NCBI GenBank assembly: GCA_020638055.1
Contig: JACKJH010000003.1
Location: 496,001-560,000 of the forward strand
Origin: Hyphomicrobiaceae bacterium
GTDB taxonomy: Bacteria > Pseudomonadota > Alphaproteobacteria > Rhizobiales > Hyphomicrobiaceae
Reading direction: 5' to 3'
DNA: 64,000 nucleotides
The position numbers and the translations under genes were made by a program. Below, in pieces: positions 16,001 to 24,747 of the stretch. The notes below the pieces were generated by a model that had not been told where the DNA came from, searched no databases, and was given only the letters and a program-made list of their open reading frames with translations. The first letter of the stretch is position 1. Every line of letters begins with the position of its first letter.

Positions 16001-17485
16001 ATGACGGTTTCAAAAACACTGGTACTCGACACGTTGAGGCGCGTCAAAGGTCCTGACCTGACTGATAATATCGTTGATCTTGGCCTCGTGTCTGAAGTGC
16101 TGATAAAGGACGCCCGCGTCTATTTTTCGATCACCGTCCCTGCGGAAAAAGCGCAAGAACTGGAGCCATTGCGCAGGGCCGCGCAAAAGGTTGTCGAGGA
16201 AATTGATGGCGTAGCTGGCGCTACCGCGGTGTTGACGGCGGAGGCGCCGCGCGGCACAGCCGGTGCACAAAGCCCTAACGGTTCGCCAACTGCGCCTGCA
16301 CCTGTTGCCCGGAACGGCGCTGCCCCAGCACCCCAACCCAAGGCGGCAGCCGGTGTTCCCGGCGTCAAGCACCTTGTGGCTGTCGCATCAGGCAAGGGCG
16401 GCGTTGGCAAATCAACCACGGCTGTAAATCTTGCGCTAGGCTTCCTGGCAAATGGCCTGAAGGCCGGCGTTCTCGACGCTGATATTTATGGCCCTTCCCA
16501 GCCGCGGCTGCTGGGACTTTCAGGACAGCCTCAACCCATGCCAAACGGCAACGGCCTCAGGCCTATGGAGGGCTATGGCCTGAAAGCCATGTCGATGGGC
16601 TTTCTGATCGATGAGGGCACTCCGGTGGTTTGGCGTGGGCCCATGCTGGTGTCGGCACTCAACCAGATGCTGCGCGACGTGGCCTGGAACATTGATGGGG
16701 ATCTCGATGTCCTGGTGATCGATATGCCGCCAGGCACTGGCGATGTGCAGTTGTCAATGGCGCAGCAAGTGCCGCTTTCCGGTGCCGTCATTGTTTCTAC
16801 GCCACAAGACCTCGCCTTGATTGACGCGCGCAAAGGCCTCAACATGTTCCGCAAGGTGGATGTGCCCGTGCTCGGCATTATCGAGAACATGAGCTACTTC
16901 ATCTGCACCAAGTGCGGCGAGCGCCATGAGATCTTCGGCCATGGCGGTGCTGCCAACGAAGCCGAAAAGCTCGGGCTACCTTTCCTCGGCGGAATTCCTC
17001 TGGACATCGAAATTCGCGAGCGTTCCGATGCCGGCCAGCCGATCACGGCAACCGAACCCGATTCCATTCACGCACAAACCTACCGCGATCTTGCTGCCAG
17101 GGTTTGGGGCGAAGTGGAAGCGGCGCAAGGAAAGCGAACACCGCCGCCCAAGCTCACACTGACAGGCGATAACACCATGCTCAATGTCAGCTTCGACGAC
17201 GGCCGAACCTACGACCTTCCCGCTGAAATGTTGCGCGTGATGAGCCCGTCTGCCGAGGTGCAGGGCCATTCTCCCGACCAGCGTGTGACGGTCTCGGGCA
17301 AACGCAACGTCAAAATCTCCAAATTGGAGCCGACCGGCAATTATGCCACCAAGATCTTTTTCGATGACGGCCATTCGACAGGGCTTTTCGCGTGGACCTA
17401 TCTCGATACGTTGGGCCGTGAAAAAGGCGAGCGGTGGGCGGCGTACGAAGCCGAACTTGCGGCGAAAGGTATGAGCCGGGGGTGA
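16001..17485 (+). CDS. mrp: Mrp/ApbC iron-sulfur cluster carrier with C-terminal DUF971 domain
   Basis: P-loop ATPase that carries and delivers Fe-S clusters. Three parts: MIP18 (DUF59) domain at 1-80; an Ala/Pro linker; ParA-like Mrp domain with deviant Walker A GKGGVGKST (131-139), DMPPGTGD and the cluster-binding Cys302/Cys305 (ICTKCGE); then a DUF971 domain at about 385-485 (MLNVSFDDGRTYDLPAEMLR, FFDDGHSTGLFAWTYL). Usual Mrp proteins end near 370 residues; the DUF971 fusion makes 494. DUF971 also occurs alone or at the N-terminus of gamma-butyrobetaine hydroxylase and can bind metal or Fe-S. Start ATG has GGGAG upstream. A flavoprotein gene follows 9 bases later. Confidence 0.94.
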   Translation: MTVSKTLVLDTLRRVKGPDLTDNIVDLGLVSEVLIKDARVYFSITVPAEKAQELEPLRRAAQKVVEEIDGVAGATAVLTAEAPRGTAGAQSPNGSPTAPAPVARNGAAPAPQPKAAAGVPGVKHLVAVASGKGGVGKSTTAVNLALGFLANGLKAGVLDADIYGPSQPRLLGLSGQPQPMPNGNGLRPMEGYGLKAMSMGFLIDEGTPVVWRGPMLVSALNQMLRDVAWNIDGDLDVLVIDMPPGTGDVQLSMAQQVPLSGAVIVSTPQDLALIDARKGLNMFRKVDVPVLGIIENMSYFICTKCGERHEIFGHGGAANEAEKLGLPFLGGIPLDIEIRERSDAGQPITATEPDSIHAQTYRDLAARVWGEVEAAQGKRTPPPKLTLTGDNTMLNVSFDDGRTYDLPAEMLRVMSPSAEVQGHSPDQRVTVSGKRNVKISKLEPTGNYATKIFFDDGHSTGLFAWTYLDTLGREKGERWAAYEAELAAKGMSRG

Positions 17486-17494
17486 GCCAAAGCC

Positions 17495-18112
17495 ATGAAC
17501 GATGTAAATCGAATCACGACTGCCGAGCAGCTTGAAGCGATCTACGATGCACCGCGGCCGCAAGCCCTTCTCAAAGAGGTAACAGCGCTGACGCGGGAAT
17601 ATGCAGCCTGGATAAAGGCCTCGCCCTTCGTCGTGGTTGCAAGCGGTTCTGCCGGTCGTCTGGATTGCTCGCCACGCGGTGATGCTGCCGGTTTTGTCGA
17701 TGTGCTTGATGACAAAACGCTGGTGCTGCCCGATCGCGTAGGCAACAGTCGTATCGATACGCTTCGCAATATCATCGCAGACCCGCGTATAGCTCTGCTG
17801 TTCCTGGTGCCTGGACGCGATGAGACAATCCGCGTTGCCGGCAGAGCGATCATTTCCAACGCCCCTGATCTGCTGCAACGCTATGCGATATCTGGGAAAC
17901 TGCCAAAGTCGGTTCTTATAATTTCAATAGAACGCGTTTACTTCCAATGCGCACGGGCTTTGAAGCGTGCGCGAGTGTGGGCAAGTGAACCCGATAACGG
18001 GCGAACGCTGCCCAGCATCGGCGACATCCTTCAATCCATATCAGATACTAAATTCGACGGCGCAACCTATGACGCAGAGCTCCAGGATCGTTTAAACAAG
18101 TCACTTTATTGA
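17495..18112 (+). CDS. Pyridoxamine 5'-phosphate oxidase-type FMN-binding protein
   Basis: 205 residues with the split-barrel flavin-binding fold of the MSMEG_1061-type PPOX family: SPFVVVASGSAGRLDCSPRGD, then LVLPDRVGNSRIDTLRNI, IALLFLVPGRDETIRVAGRA and the C-terminal YFQCARALKRARVW. It is therefore more likely an FMN- or F420-like oxidoreductase of unknown substrate than true PdxH, which has different substrate residues. Only 9 bases after mrp, so co-transcribed; a shared role with Fe-S assembly is not shown. Confidence 0.85.
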   Translation: MNDVNRITTAEQLEAIYDAPRPQALLKEVTALTREYAAWIKASPFVVVASGSAGRLDCSPRGDAAGFVDVLDDKTLVLPDRVGNSRIDTLRNIIADPRIALLFLVPGRDETIRVAGRAIISNAPDLLQRYAISGKLPKSVLIISIERVYFQCARALKRARVWASEPDNGRTLPSIGDILQSISDTKFDGATYDAELQDRLNKSLY

Positions 18113-18230
18113 GGCGTTTCGAAGCATGCTTCTGACGGTGGTATGCTTTCATGAACGCTTCTCTAAAGTCGTACGCTTTGTCATTTCAGAATTGTCATTT
18201 CAGAAAAATTCCACAAAACCAGAAACCCTT

Positions 18231-18426
18231 TAGAGCGTCGTGCGATATAACGCACGACGCTCTTGAGCATTTTCCGACGAAGTGGATACCGGTTCATCGC
18301 AGAAAATGCGACCAAACCAAAAAGCGAGCATTTTCCGACGAAGCGGATACCGGTTCGTCGCAGAAAATGGACCAAACCAGAAAGCTGGAGCGCTGATCCG
18401 ATTCCATCGGATCGAAAAGCGCTCTA
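18231..18426. repeat. Mosaic of family A repeats (three hairpin types)
   Basis: In order: a perfect hairpin AGAGCGTCGTGCG/CGCACGACGCTCT (18232-18263); a family A unit GAGCATTTTCC...GAAAATGC (18264-18308); a second, slightly different unit (18326-18368); and an AGCGC...GCGCT hairpin with ATCCGAT/ATCGGAT arms ending at 18426. The gap 18113-18507 holds nothing else except a 12-base palindrome GAAGCATGCTTC at 18121. Confidence 0.85.
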
Positions 18427-18507
18427 GCCAATGGGGTTGCAGCATGGCAGATTCAGCGTAAAGATTGATGGCAAACGCCAAAACGTCGACTTTATCCAGG
18501 AGACAGA

Positions 18508-19485
18508 ATGGACAAGAAGGTTGCGCCCGCCAACAAGCGTGAAAAGCAAGCTGTAAAGCAATCAAAAAGTTCGTCGAAGTCTGATGGCAAGGTTCGCGAT
18601 TGGATTGACGCCGAACTGGAAGATTCTTTTGACGAGGAACTCGAACACGAGATCGACGACCTGCGTGCGCCGCTGCAGCTTAAAGAGCTTCATGTCCAGC
18701 GCAAAAAGCTGGAGATGGATCGCAGGATCTACTTTTACAACCTGCTGCGCTTGCAAACCGAACTGATTAAGCTGCAGGACTGGGTGCAGCACACGGGCTT
18801 CCGCCTGGTCGTCCTTTTCGAAGGACGCGACGCTGCCGGAAAGGGCGGTGTCATCAAGCGCATTACGCAGCGTCTCAACCCGCGCACCTGCCGCGTCGTC
18901 GCTCTCTCCGCGCCCACCGACCGTGAAAAGCAGCAATGGTATTTCCAGCGTTACGTGCCACATCTGCCGTCGGCAGGAGAAATCGTGCTGTTTGACCGTT
19001 CCTGGTACAACCGCGCTGGGGTGGAAAAAGTCATGGGTTTCGCCTCGCCCGAACAGGTCGAGGAGTTCTTCAACGACGTGCCCGAATTCGAACGCATGCT
19101 GGCGCGCTCAGGTACCAAACTTATCAAGTATTGGTTCTCGATCACCGACGAAGAACAGCAGCTTCGCTTCTTGATGCGCATCCACGATCCAATGAAGCAG
19201 TGGAAGCTGTCACCCATGGACCTGCAAAGTCGCGTCAGATGGGAACAATATACCAAGGCCAAGGAGGAGATGTTTGAGCGCACAAACATTCCCGAAGCGC
19301 CATGGTACATTGTCGAGGGAAACGACAAGAAGCGCGCGCGACTGAATTGCATTGAGCATTTGCTTGCGCAGGTTCCGTATGAGGAAATCCCCCATGATCT
19401 GATCGAACTGCCAGATCGTGTCTTCAATCCCAAATACGAGCGCAAGGTTTTGCCCAAGCACTTGTACGTCAAGAAGAAGTACTGA
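18508..19485 (+). CDS. ppk2: Polyphosphate kinase 2 family protein
   Basis: Transfers phosphate between polyphosphate and nucleoside mono- or diphosphates. 325 residues; the N-terminal 50 are Lys/Glu/Asp-rich. The PPK2 core has a Walker A-like FEGRDAAGKGG (105-114), lid-region REKQQWYFQRYVPHLP and Walker B-like LFDRSWYNRAGVE. The C-terminal part (MDLQSRVRWEQYTKAKEEMF, APWYIVEGNDKKRAR) fits the single-domain class I type. ATG start follows a GGAGACAGA ribosome site. It converges on the RmlD-like gene with 17 bases between. Confidence 0.93.
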   Translation: MDKKVAPANKREKQAVKQSKSSSKSDGKVRDWIDAELEDSFDEELEHEIDDLRAPLQLKELHVQRKKLEMDRRIYFYNLLRLQTELIKLQDWVQHTGFRLVVLFEGRDAAGKGGVIKRITQRLNPRTCRVVALSAPTDREKQQWYFQRYVPHLPSAGEIVLFDRSWYNRAGVEKVMGFASPEQVEEFFNDVPEFERMLARSGTKLIKYWFSITDEEQQLRFLMRIHDPMKQWKLSPMDLQSRVRWEQYTKAKEEMFERTNIPEAPWYIVEGNDKKRARLNCIEHLLAQVPYEEIPHDLIELPDRVFNPKYERKVLPKHLYVKKKY

Positions 19486-19502
19486 TCTCTGCGTTTCAAG
19501 CG

Positions 19503-20387
19503 CTATAGACGTGCGACAGCGTCGTTGACCGCTGCGCGCCAATCCCTAAGGCTGATGTGAAGCGTTTTGCCGATTTGCGTTGTGTCGAGAGCGGCATTGC
19601 GAGGGCGCGGAGCACGGGTTGGATAGTCGTGCGTAAAAATCTTCTCGACCTGGTGCGAACCCGCCGGCAAGCGCGCCGCCCTGCAAATCTCCACGGCCAG
19701 TTCGTGCCATGATGAGGGCCCGCCTGCGTTTGCGACATGGTAGGTCCCCCACAGTGGGGCGGTATCGTTTGGCTTGTCGCCGTGCACCCGTGCCGCGACA
19801 TCGAGAACAGCTTCGGCAAGGTCTGGCGCATAGGTCGGGCTGCCCGTCTGGTCGGCGACGACGCGAAGCTGTTGCGCATGGCGCGCCTTCGCCAGCAAAA
19901 CAGGCAGGAAGGTATCGCTGAACGGGCTGAACACCCAACTCGTCCTTAAAATTATGTGGCGCGGATTGGCCGCTCGCACCGCGGCCTCCCCCTCCAGCTT
20001 CGATCGCCCATAGACCGATAGCGGCGCGGGCGCATCGTCCTCGACATAAGGCGCTGCCTTCGCACCATCGAAAACGTTGACCGTTGAAAGATGTATGATT
20101 GGGACCTCACGCTTGGCTGCCACCTGCGCCAACAGACGCGCACCGTCACGGTTAAACGCAAAAGCTCGCTCGGGGTTCTCCTCAGCCTCATCGACGGCCG
20201 TATAGCCAGCCGTGTTGACAATCACGTCGGGGCGGTTTTCCGAAAGCGCACGTTCAATCGTGCGGACTTCGCAAATGTTCAGAGCCGGGCGGCCAAGAGC
20301 ACACGCTGATATGTCGCTGCGTCCAGGCGCCCGTTCTGCAATCGCTCGTGCGACTTGTCCTTGCCATCCAGCGATCATAACGCGCAT
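19503..20387 (-). CDS. rfbD: dTDP-4-dehydrorhamnose reductase-like protein (RmlD)
   Basis: NAD(P)-dependent short-chain reductase of the RmlD family, the last step of dTDP-L-rhamnose synthesis. 294 residues. The Rossmann motif is GWQGQVAR at the N-terminus; VNTAGYTAVDEAEENPE, the STVNVFDG active-site region and Tyr-x3-Lys (YGRSK) follow; the C-terminal substrate part has TGSPTYAPDLAEAV and RPRNAALDT. No rmlA, B or C genes adjoin, so it may act in another sugar pathway. Confidence 0.85.
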   Translation of the reverse strand: MRVMIAGWQGQVARAIAERAPGRSDISACALGRPALNICEVRTIERALSENRPDVIVNTAGYTAVDEAEENPERAFAFNRDGARLLAQVAAKREVPIIHLSTVNVFDGAKAAPYVEDDAPAPLSVYGRSKLEGEAAVRAANPRHIILRTSWVFSPFSDTFLPVLLAKARHAQQLRVVADQTGSPTYAPDLAEAVLDVAARVHGDKPNDTAPLWGTYHVANAGGPSSWHELAVEICRAARLPAGSHQVEKIFTHDYPTRAPRPRNAALDTTQIGKTLHISLRDWRAAVNDAVARL

Positions 20388-20578
20388 GCCGGCTTCCCAT
20401 TCAAGGTTAATCGTTGTGCCTGCAGGCGCAGCGACACCCTGTGCGCAGGGGAGGGCGCCTGATCGTCACGGCCAAACAAGTATGGCGGAATTCGTCAAAT
20501 CACCCAAGCGGTGAGGCAGGCCCTGGAAAGCGACTGGTCTGGATGCACGGCGCAGTTGAACTGCGGCGGTCAATCGGC

Positions 20579-20781
20579 TAGAGCATTTTCCGACGAAGTG
20601 GATACCGGTTCGTCGAAGAAAATGCGACCAAACAAGAAGCTAGAGCGCCGATCCGATTCCATCGGATCAAAATGCGCTCTAGAGCATTTTCCGACGAAGT
20701 GGATACCGGTTCGTCGAAGAAAATGCGACCAAACAAGAAGCTAGAGCGTCGTGCGTGATGTCGGATCGGAATGCGCTCTAG
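20579..20781. repeat. Two tandem family A composite units
   Basis: Each unit is a GAGCATTTTCCGACGAA...TTCGTCGAAGAAAATGC hairpin followed by a TAGAGCG...GCTCTAG hairpin. The first has the ATCCGAT/ATCGGAT stem; the second is a variant (TAGAGCGTCGTGC). Fills much of the 20388-20893 gap between divergent genes; the rest shows nothing recognisable. Confidence 0.85.
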
Positions 20782-20893
20782 TTCGATGCGCGCGTTGTTA
20801 GGATACTCTGCTCGGAAAATGCGGGCAGGGTGCGTAATAGCTTCTGGATCCTGAGCCACCCGATACTTGTCCCCAGCCGCAAGGAGCCTTGCC

Positions 20894-22108
20894 TTGGAGA
20901 ACGTTCTCATCATCGGAGCCGGAGCTGCCGGTTCTGTCGTTGCCAAGAAATGCGCGATGAACCGCGATGTGTTCAAGAAGGTCCACCTCGCCTCACGCCG
21001 GCTCGAAAGCTGCAAGAAGGTGCAAGCCGAAGCGGTATCAAAAATCGAAGTTTCCAAAGTTGATGCCGACGACGTTGCAGCCACCGTAAAACTGATAAAC
21101 AAGGTCAAACCTGACCTCGTCATCAACATGGCTCTACCCTATCAGGATCTGCCGATCATGGACGCGTGCCTGGAAGCGGGCGTTCACTACATGGATACGG
21201 CCAACTACGAGCCGCGCGAAGAAGCAAAATTCACCTACAAGTGGCAGTGGCCCTACAACAAGACCTACAAGGCCGCCGGCATCATGGGCGTTCTGGGCTG
21301 CGGCTTTGACCCTGGCGTGACGAATGTCTTCAGTGCGTATGCGCAAGAGAAACTGTTCGACGAAATCCACACCATCGACATCATCGACTGCAACGCAGGC
21401 GATCACGGCAAGGCTTTCGCCACCAATTTCAATCCCGAGATCAACCTGCGCGAAGTTACGCAGCGCGGTAAATACTGGAAGGATGGCAAGTGGATCGAAA
21501 TCGATCCGCTGTCGATCTCAACGATGATAGATTATCCGCAAGTCGGGCCGGTCAAATCCTATCTCATCTATCACGAGGAAGAAGAAAGCCTCGTCAAGCA
21601 CATCAAGGGATTGAAGCAGATCCGCTTCTGGATGACGTTCTCAGACAATTACATCAAGCATCTCGACGTGCTGAGCAACGTCGGCATGACGCGCATCGAT
21701 CCGGTGAAATACAAGGGCGTTGACGTCATCCCAATGGAATTTTTGAAACACCTGCTTCCAGCACCGTCCTCGCTGGCGGAAGGATATACCGGCAAGACAT
21801 CGATCGGCTGCATATTCACCGGCGTCAAGGGCGGTAAGAAGAAGCGCTACATCATCTGGAATGTTTGCGATCATGCCGAAACGTTCAAGGAAGTCGGCGC
21901 GCAGGCTGTTTCCTACACCACCGGCGTTCCCCCGGTCGTCGGCGCAATGATGATGTTCAAGGGCATCTGGAAGGGCAAAGGCGTTTTCAATGTCGAGCAG
22001 TTGCCACCCGAGCCATTTTTGGAAGAGCTGGCAAGACAGGGTCTGCCCTGGCACGTCAAGGAGATCAAGGTCTCTGACCAGGAAGCCCTCTTCAAGGTCA
22101 AGACTTAA
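20894..22108 (+). CDS. Carboxynorspermidine synthase (saccharopine dehydrogenase family)
   Basis: Condenses a diamine with aspartate semialdehyde, using NADPH, to give carboxy(nor)spermidine. TTG at 20894 is preferred: AAGGAG at 20881-20886 lies 7 bases ahead and the protein then begins directly at the Rossmann fold ENVLIIGAGAAGSVVAKK. It has 404 residues. Family motifs include PDLVINMALPYQDLPIMDAC, GCGFDPGVTNVFSAYA and CNAGDHGKAFATNFNPEIN. The frame is open to TTG 20867, which lacks a ribosome site. The decarboxylase of the same pathway lies at 23284. True substrates (spermidine or norspermidine branch) cannot be read from sequence. Confidence 0.92.
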   Translation: MENVLIIGAGAAGSVVAKKCAMNRDVFKKVHLASRRLESCKKVQAEAVSKIEVSKVDADDVAATVKLINKVKPDLVINMALPYQDLPIMDACLEAGVHYMDTANYEPREEAKFTYKWQWPYNKTYKAAGIMGVLGCGFDPGVTNVFSAYAQEKLFDEIHTIDIIDCNAGDHGKAFATNFNPEINLREVTQRGKYWKDGKWIEIDPLSISTMIDYPQVGPVKSYLIYHEEEESLVKHIKGLKQIRFWMTFSDNYIKHLDVLSNVGMTRIDPVKYKGVDVIPMEFLKHLLPAPSSLAEGYTGKTSIGCIFTGVKGGKKKRYIIWNVCDHAETFKEVGAQAVSYTTGVPPVVGAMMMFKGIWKGKGVFNVEQLPPEPFLEELARQGLPWHVKEIKVSDQEALFKVKT

Positions 22109-22153
22109 AGCCCTTGAAAGCGAGACGCCGGTCAATCTGAGAAAGGAAGCGGT

Positions 22154-22723
22154 GTGGGAAACTTCTACGTCAACTACACGTGCAAGGGAGCCCTGCGTGA
22201 TGCGGTGGTCGCCGCCCTTTCAGGCTATGAGGCATTTGTTGTTTTCGCCAACGACGTGACCTACATCACTGAGCGTGCAACCAGCGAGCAGGATGAGCAA
22301 GCCATCGAAAAGCTCGCATCGATGTTGTCCCAACAGTTGGACCGCGCCGTCCTCGCCGTTCTCAACCATGACGATGACGTGCTTAAGACGTGGTTGGCGG
22401 AAAAAGGCGAGATCATGGATCGCTACAACTCCAATCCTGGCTACGGTGATGGCAAAGAAGCTTTGCCGGTGGGAGGCGACGCGGAAAAGATCGTCAAGGC
22501 TTTCGGGGGGGCGAAGTCCAAGGGGCTGGCCGACGTGATGCATCCCAAGGGTGAGGATGATCGTTATATGTTTGCAAGCGACTGTCACCGGGACATATGC
22601 ATCGCGCTTGGCGTGCCGGACGTGGCGGTGGGGTTTGCTTATGCCAACGTTGGTAAGGGCGAATTGCCCGAATTTGTCGAACCCGACGACATCGTTTCCA
22701 TTGGGCCATCGCACCCTGTTTGA
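22154..22723 (+). CDS. Unknown protein inside the polyamine block
   Basis: 189 residues from GTG 22154, with AAAGGAAG upstream. No signal peptide or membrane segment. Visible features: GNFYVNYTCKGALRDAVVAAL, a Gln/Glu-rich helix (SEQDEQAIEKLASMLSQQ), NHDDDVLKTWL, a Gly-rich NPGYGDGKEALPVGG and a Cys/His pair in FASDCHRDICIALGV. I do not recognise the family. It sits 45 bases after the synthase and 30 before a lipoprotein gene, all on one strand, so it is probably co-expressed with polyamine synthesis; a role in it is only inferred from position. Confidence 0.8.
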   Translation: MGNFYVNYTCKGALRDAVVAALSGYEAFVVFANDVTYITERATSEQDEQAIEKLASMLSQQLDRAVLAVLNHDDDVLKTWLAEKGEIMDRYNSNPGYGDGKEALPVGGDAEKIVKAFGGAKSKGLADVMHPKGEDDRYMFASDCHRDICIALGVPDVAVGFAYANVGKGELPEFVEPDDIVSIGPSHPV

Positions 22724-22753
22724 TGCGCTGATAGAAGGTTAGGAGCGCGAACA

Positions 22754-23233
22754 ATGTGCAATACCGCACGCGGGCTCTCGATGTTTGTAATCGCAGCCCA
22801 GATTTTCGTGACTGGTTGTTCTCAGTCGTCTCCTTTGGCTCCTGACGCTGGCGATACCAATAGCGCGCCACTTGCCAATACTGAGCCCGGGTCAGAGCCT
22901 GACAGCGCAACCCGCACCCGCACGATGGTGCCCGAAAGGCCGGGCCGCGTGTTTGTTTTTGCAGCACTCGATGCCGCGTGCGGAACGTTGCCACCGCCCG
23001 AACTGGCCGTCACCCGCAAGCCTTCGAAGGGCGACCTGTCCTACCGCAGCGGCCAGAAGACAAAGATCGCAGCTTCGGCTGGCGGTACCTGCAAGAATGC
23101 AGAAGCGTCTGGCACGGGTGTCTACTACACGGCCTACAAAGGCGCCTCTGGCTCAGACAGCTTTTCGCTCACCGCAACGCTGGCGAGCGGAGAAAAGATG
23201 ACGCGGGACTTTACGGTCAAAATCGCCGAATAA
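22754..23233 (+). CDS. Putative lipoprotein, unknown function
   Basis: 159 residues. The N-terminus MCNTARGLSMFVIAAQIFVTGC ends in a lipobox (VTGC, Cys22). A Ser/Pro/Asp-rich linker is followed by a beta-rich domain, CGTLPPPELAVTRKPSKGDL ... GTGVYYTAYKGASGSDSF, like bacterial Ig-type domains that follow C-P-x(n)-KG patterns. GGAG ribosome site precedes the ATG. Lies between the unknown protein and the decarboxylase. Domain assignment is by pattern only. Confidence 0.75.
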   Translation: MCNTARGLSMFVIAAQIFVTGCSQSSPLAPDAGDTNSAPLANTEPGSEPDSATRTRTMVPERPGRVFVFAALDAACGTLPPPELAVTRKPSKGDLSYRSGQKTKIAASAGGTCKNAEASGTGVYYTAYKGASGSDSFSLTATLASGEKMTRDFTVKIAE

Positions 23234-23283
23234 GCAGGGTTGCCACTGTACTTCCGCAGCAACTGCCACCACCGGATTTCCAA

Positions 23284-24471
23284 ATGACGTCACCAGCGCC
23301 GCATACAGCCACGTTACGGCACGCCGCCACACCGGCGCTGCCTGATGGTATTGCAACACCCGCATTCATCCTCGACGTGGCCGCATTGAAGCGCAACCTG
23401 GCGACCGCTGCGCGCATCAAGGCCGAAACCGGTGTGAAGATTCTGCTTGCGACAAAGGCCTGGGCCATGCCGGCCGCCTTCCCGCTCATGCGTGATACGC
23501 TTGATGGCACGACCGCCAGCGGGCTCTACGAGGCAAGGCTTGGGCGCGAGGAATTCGGCAAGGAAGTGCATGTCTATGCACCGGCCTATACGCAAGAAGA
23601 AGTTTCCGCGCTGACCAAGGTTGCAGACCATATCTATTTCAATACACCCTCGCAGATCGCGCGTTTTCTGCCATCGGTTTACGCAGCAGGCAAGAAGGCG
23701 GGCATTCGCGTCAACCCCGGCTTCTCGATGGCCACGCTTGGCGGCGATCTTTACAACCCGTGCGCGCCGGGCTCTCGCTTCGGCACGCCCGCTGACCAGC
23801 TCGATGCCGTGCCTTGGGACAACATCCACACCTTCCATACACACGCGCTGTGCGAAGCGACAGATCAGGGCTCGGTCGGACTGATCGAGCACGTCGGCAA
23901 AAAATTTGCGCACTATCTGAAGCGCGTCTCTGCAGTAAATTTTGGTGGCGGGCATTTCGTCAACAAACCCGGCTATGACGTTGGCCGCCTGATAGCCGCG
24001 CTGAAAACGTTCCGTGCCGAGTTTCCCAATCTCGAAGTCGTCCTGGAACCTGGAGCGGGCCTGGTGGTCGACACCGGCTATCTGGCAGCCAGAGTGCTCG
24101 ACATAATGCACAACGGTCCCGACCAGATTGCCATTCTGGACACATCCGCCTCCACGCATATGCCGGACGTATTGGAAGTTCCCTATAGGCCCGAGATAAT
24201 CGGTGCTGGTGAAGCAGGCGAAAAGGAGCACACCTATATCCTAGGCGGCAAGACGTGTATGACCGGCGACGTGATCGGTACATATTCTTTCGATAGCCCG
24301 CTGCAGCATGGCACCCGGCTCATCTTCACCGACATGATGCAGTATTCATTTGTGAAGACGACCACCTTCAACGGTACGCCACTGCCTGATCTGGCAATTC
24401 TGGATGAAGATGGCGGCTTTCGCGTCATCAAGCGTTTTGGCTATGAAACGTTCCGCGATCGCTTGGGTTAG
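23284..24471 (+). CDS. nspC: Carboxynorspermidine decarboxylase
   Basis: PLP-dependent fold-type III decarboxylase that turns carboxy(nor)spermidine into (nor)spermidine. 395 residues from ATG 23284; the frame is open far upstream but overlaps the lipoprotein gene there. Lys58 in LLATKAW is the expected PLP lysine. HTHALCEA, VNFGGGHFVNKPGYD, EPGAGLVVDTGYL, ILDTSASTHMPDVLE and ILGGKTCMTGDVIG match the family. Together with the synthase at 20894 it forms a complete two-step route. Its TAG stop shares its last base with the first base of a family B repeat. Confidence 0.94.
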   Translation: MTSPAPHTATLRHAATPALPDGIATPAFILDVAALKRNLATAARIKAETGVKILLATKAWAMPAAFPLMRDTLDGTTASGLYEARLGREEFGKEVHVYAPAYTQEEVSALTKVADHIYFNTPSQIARFLPSVYAAGKKAGIRVNPGFSMATLGGDLYNPCAPGSRFGTPADQLDAVPWDNIHTFHTHALCEATDQGSVGLIEHVGKKFAHYLKRVSAVNFGGGHFVNKPGYDVGRLIAALKTFRAEFPNLEVVLEPGAGLVVDTGYLAARVLDIMHNGPDQIAILDTSASTHMPDVLEVPYRPEIIGAGEAGEKEHTYILGGKTCMTGDVIGTYSFDSPLQHGTRLIFTDMMQYSFVKTTTFNGTPLPDLAILDEDGGFRVIKRFGYETFRDRLG

Positions 24472-24691
24472 AGCATGTTTAGCCGAAGTGTGTAGCGGTT
24501 TGGCGTGAAAAACATGCTCCAGACGAAGAGAGCATGTTTAGCCGAAGTGTGGAGCGGTTCGGCGTGAGAAACATGCTCCAGACGAAGAGAGCATGTTCAG
24601 CCGAAGTGTACGCGGTTCGGCGTGAAGAACATGCTCAAAATAAAAGAAAATAGAGCGCGTTCGCGATTCCATGAAAAGTGAACGCGATCTA
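24471..24691. repeat. Three family B repeats plus a GCGTTC/GAACGC hairpin
   Basis: Three tandem GAGCATGTTTAGCCGAAG...GAAAAACATGCTC units (24471-24636, the third variant in its loop) follow nspC directly. A further palindrome at 24651-24691 pairs TAGAGCGCGTTC with GAACGCGATCTA around ATTCCATGAA; related hairpins lie at 56275 and 40520. May act as a transcription end for nspC. Confidence 0.85.
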
Positions 24692-24747
24692 GAACCCGAC
24701 CTGCGTCGGCGCGGCATGAATGGCGCTTATCATAAGCAAACTCAACG

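Noticed and set aside
15699..16004. Plus-strand frame before mrp
   Set aside because: Overlaps the mrp start, no ribosome site, composition not like neighbouring genes.
16976..17878. Minus-strand frame of 300 codons
   Set aside because: Shadow of mrp and the PPOX gene.
22978..23283. Upstream extension of nspC
   Set aside because: Overlaps the lipoprotein gene in another register; the decarboxylase family begins near MTSPAPHTAT.
23314..24231. Minus-strand frame of 305 codons
   Set aside because: Shadow of nspC; no protein family features.
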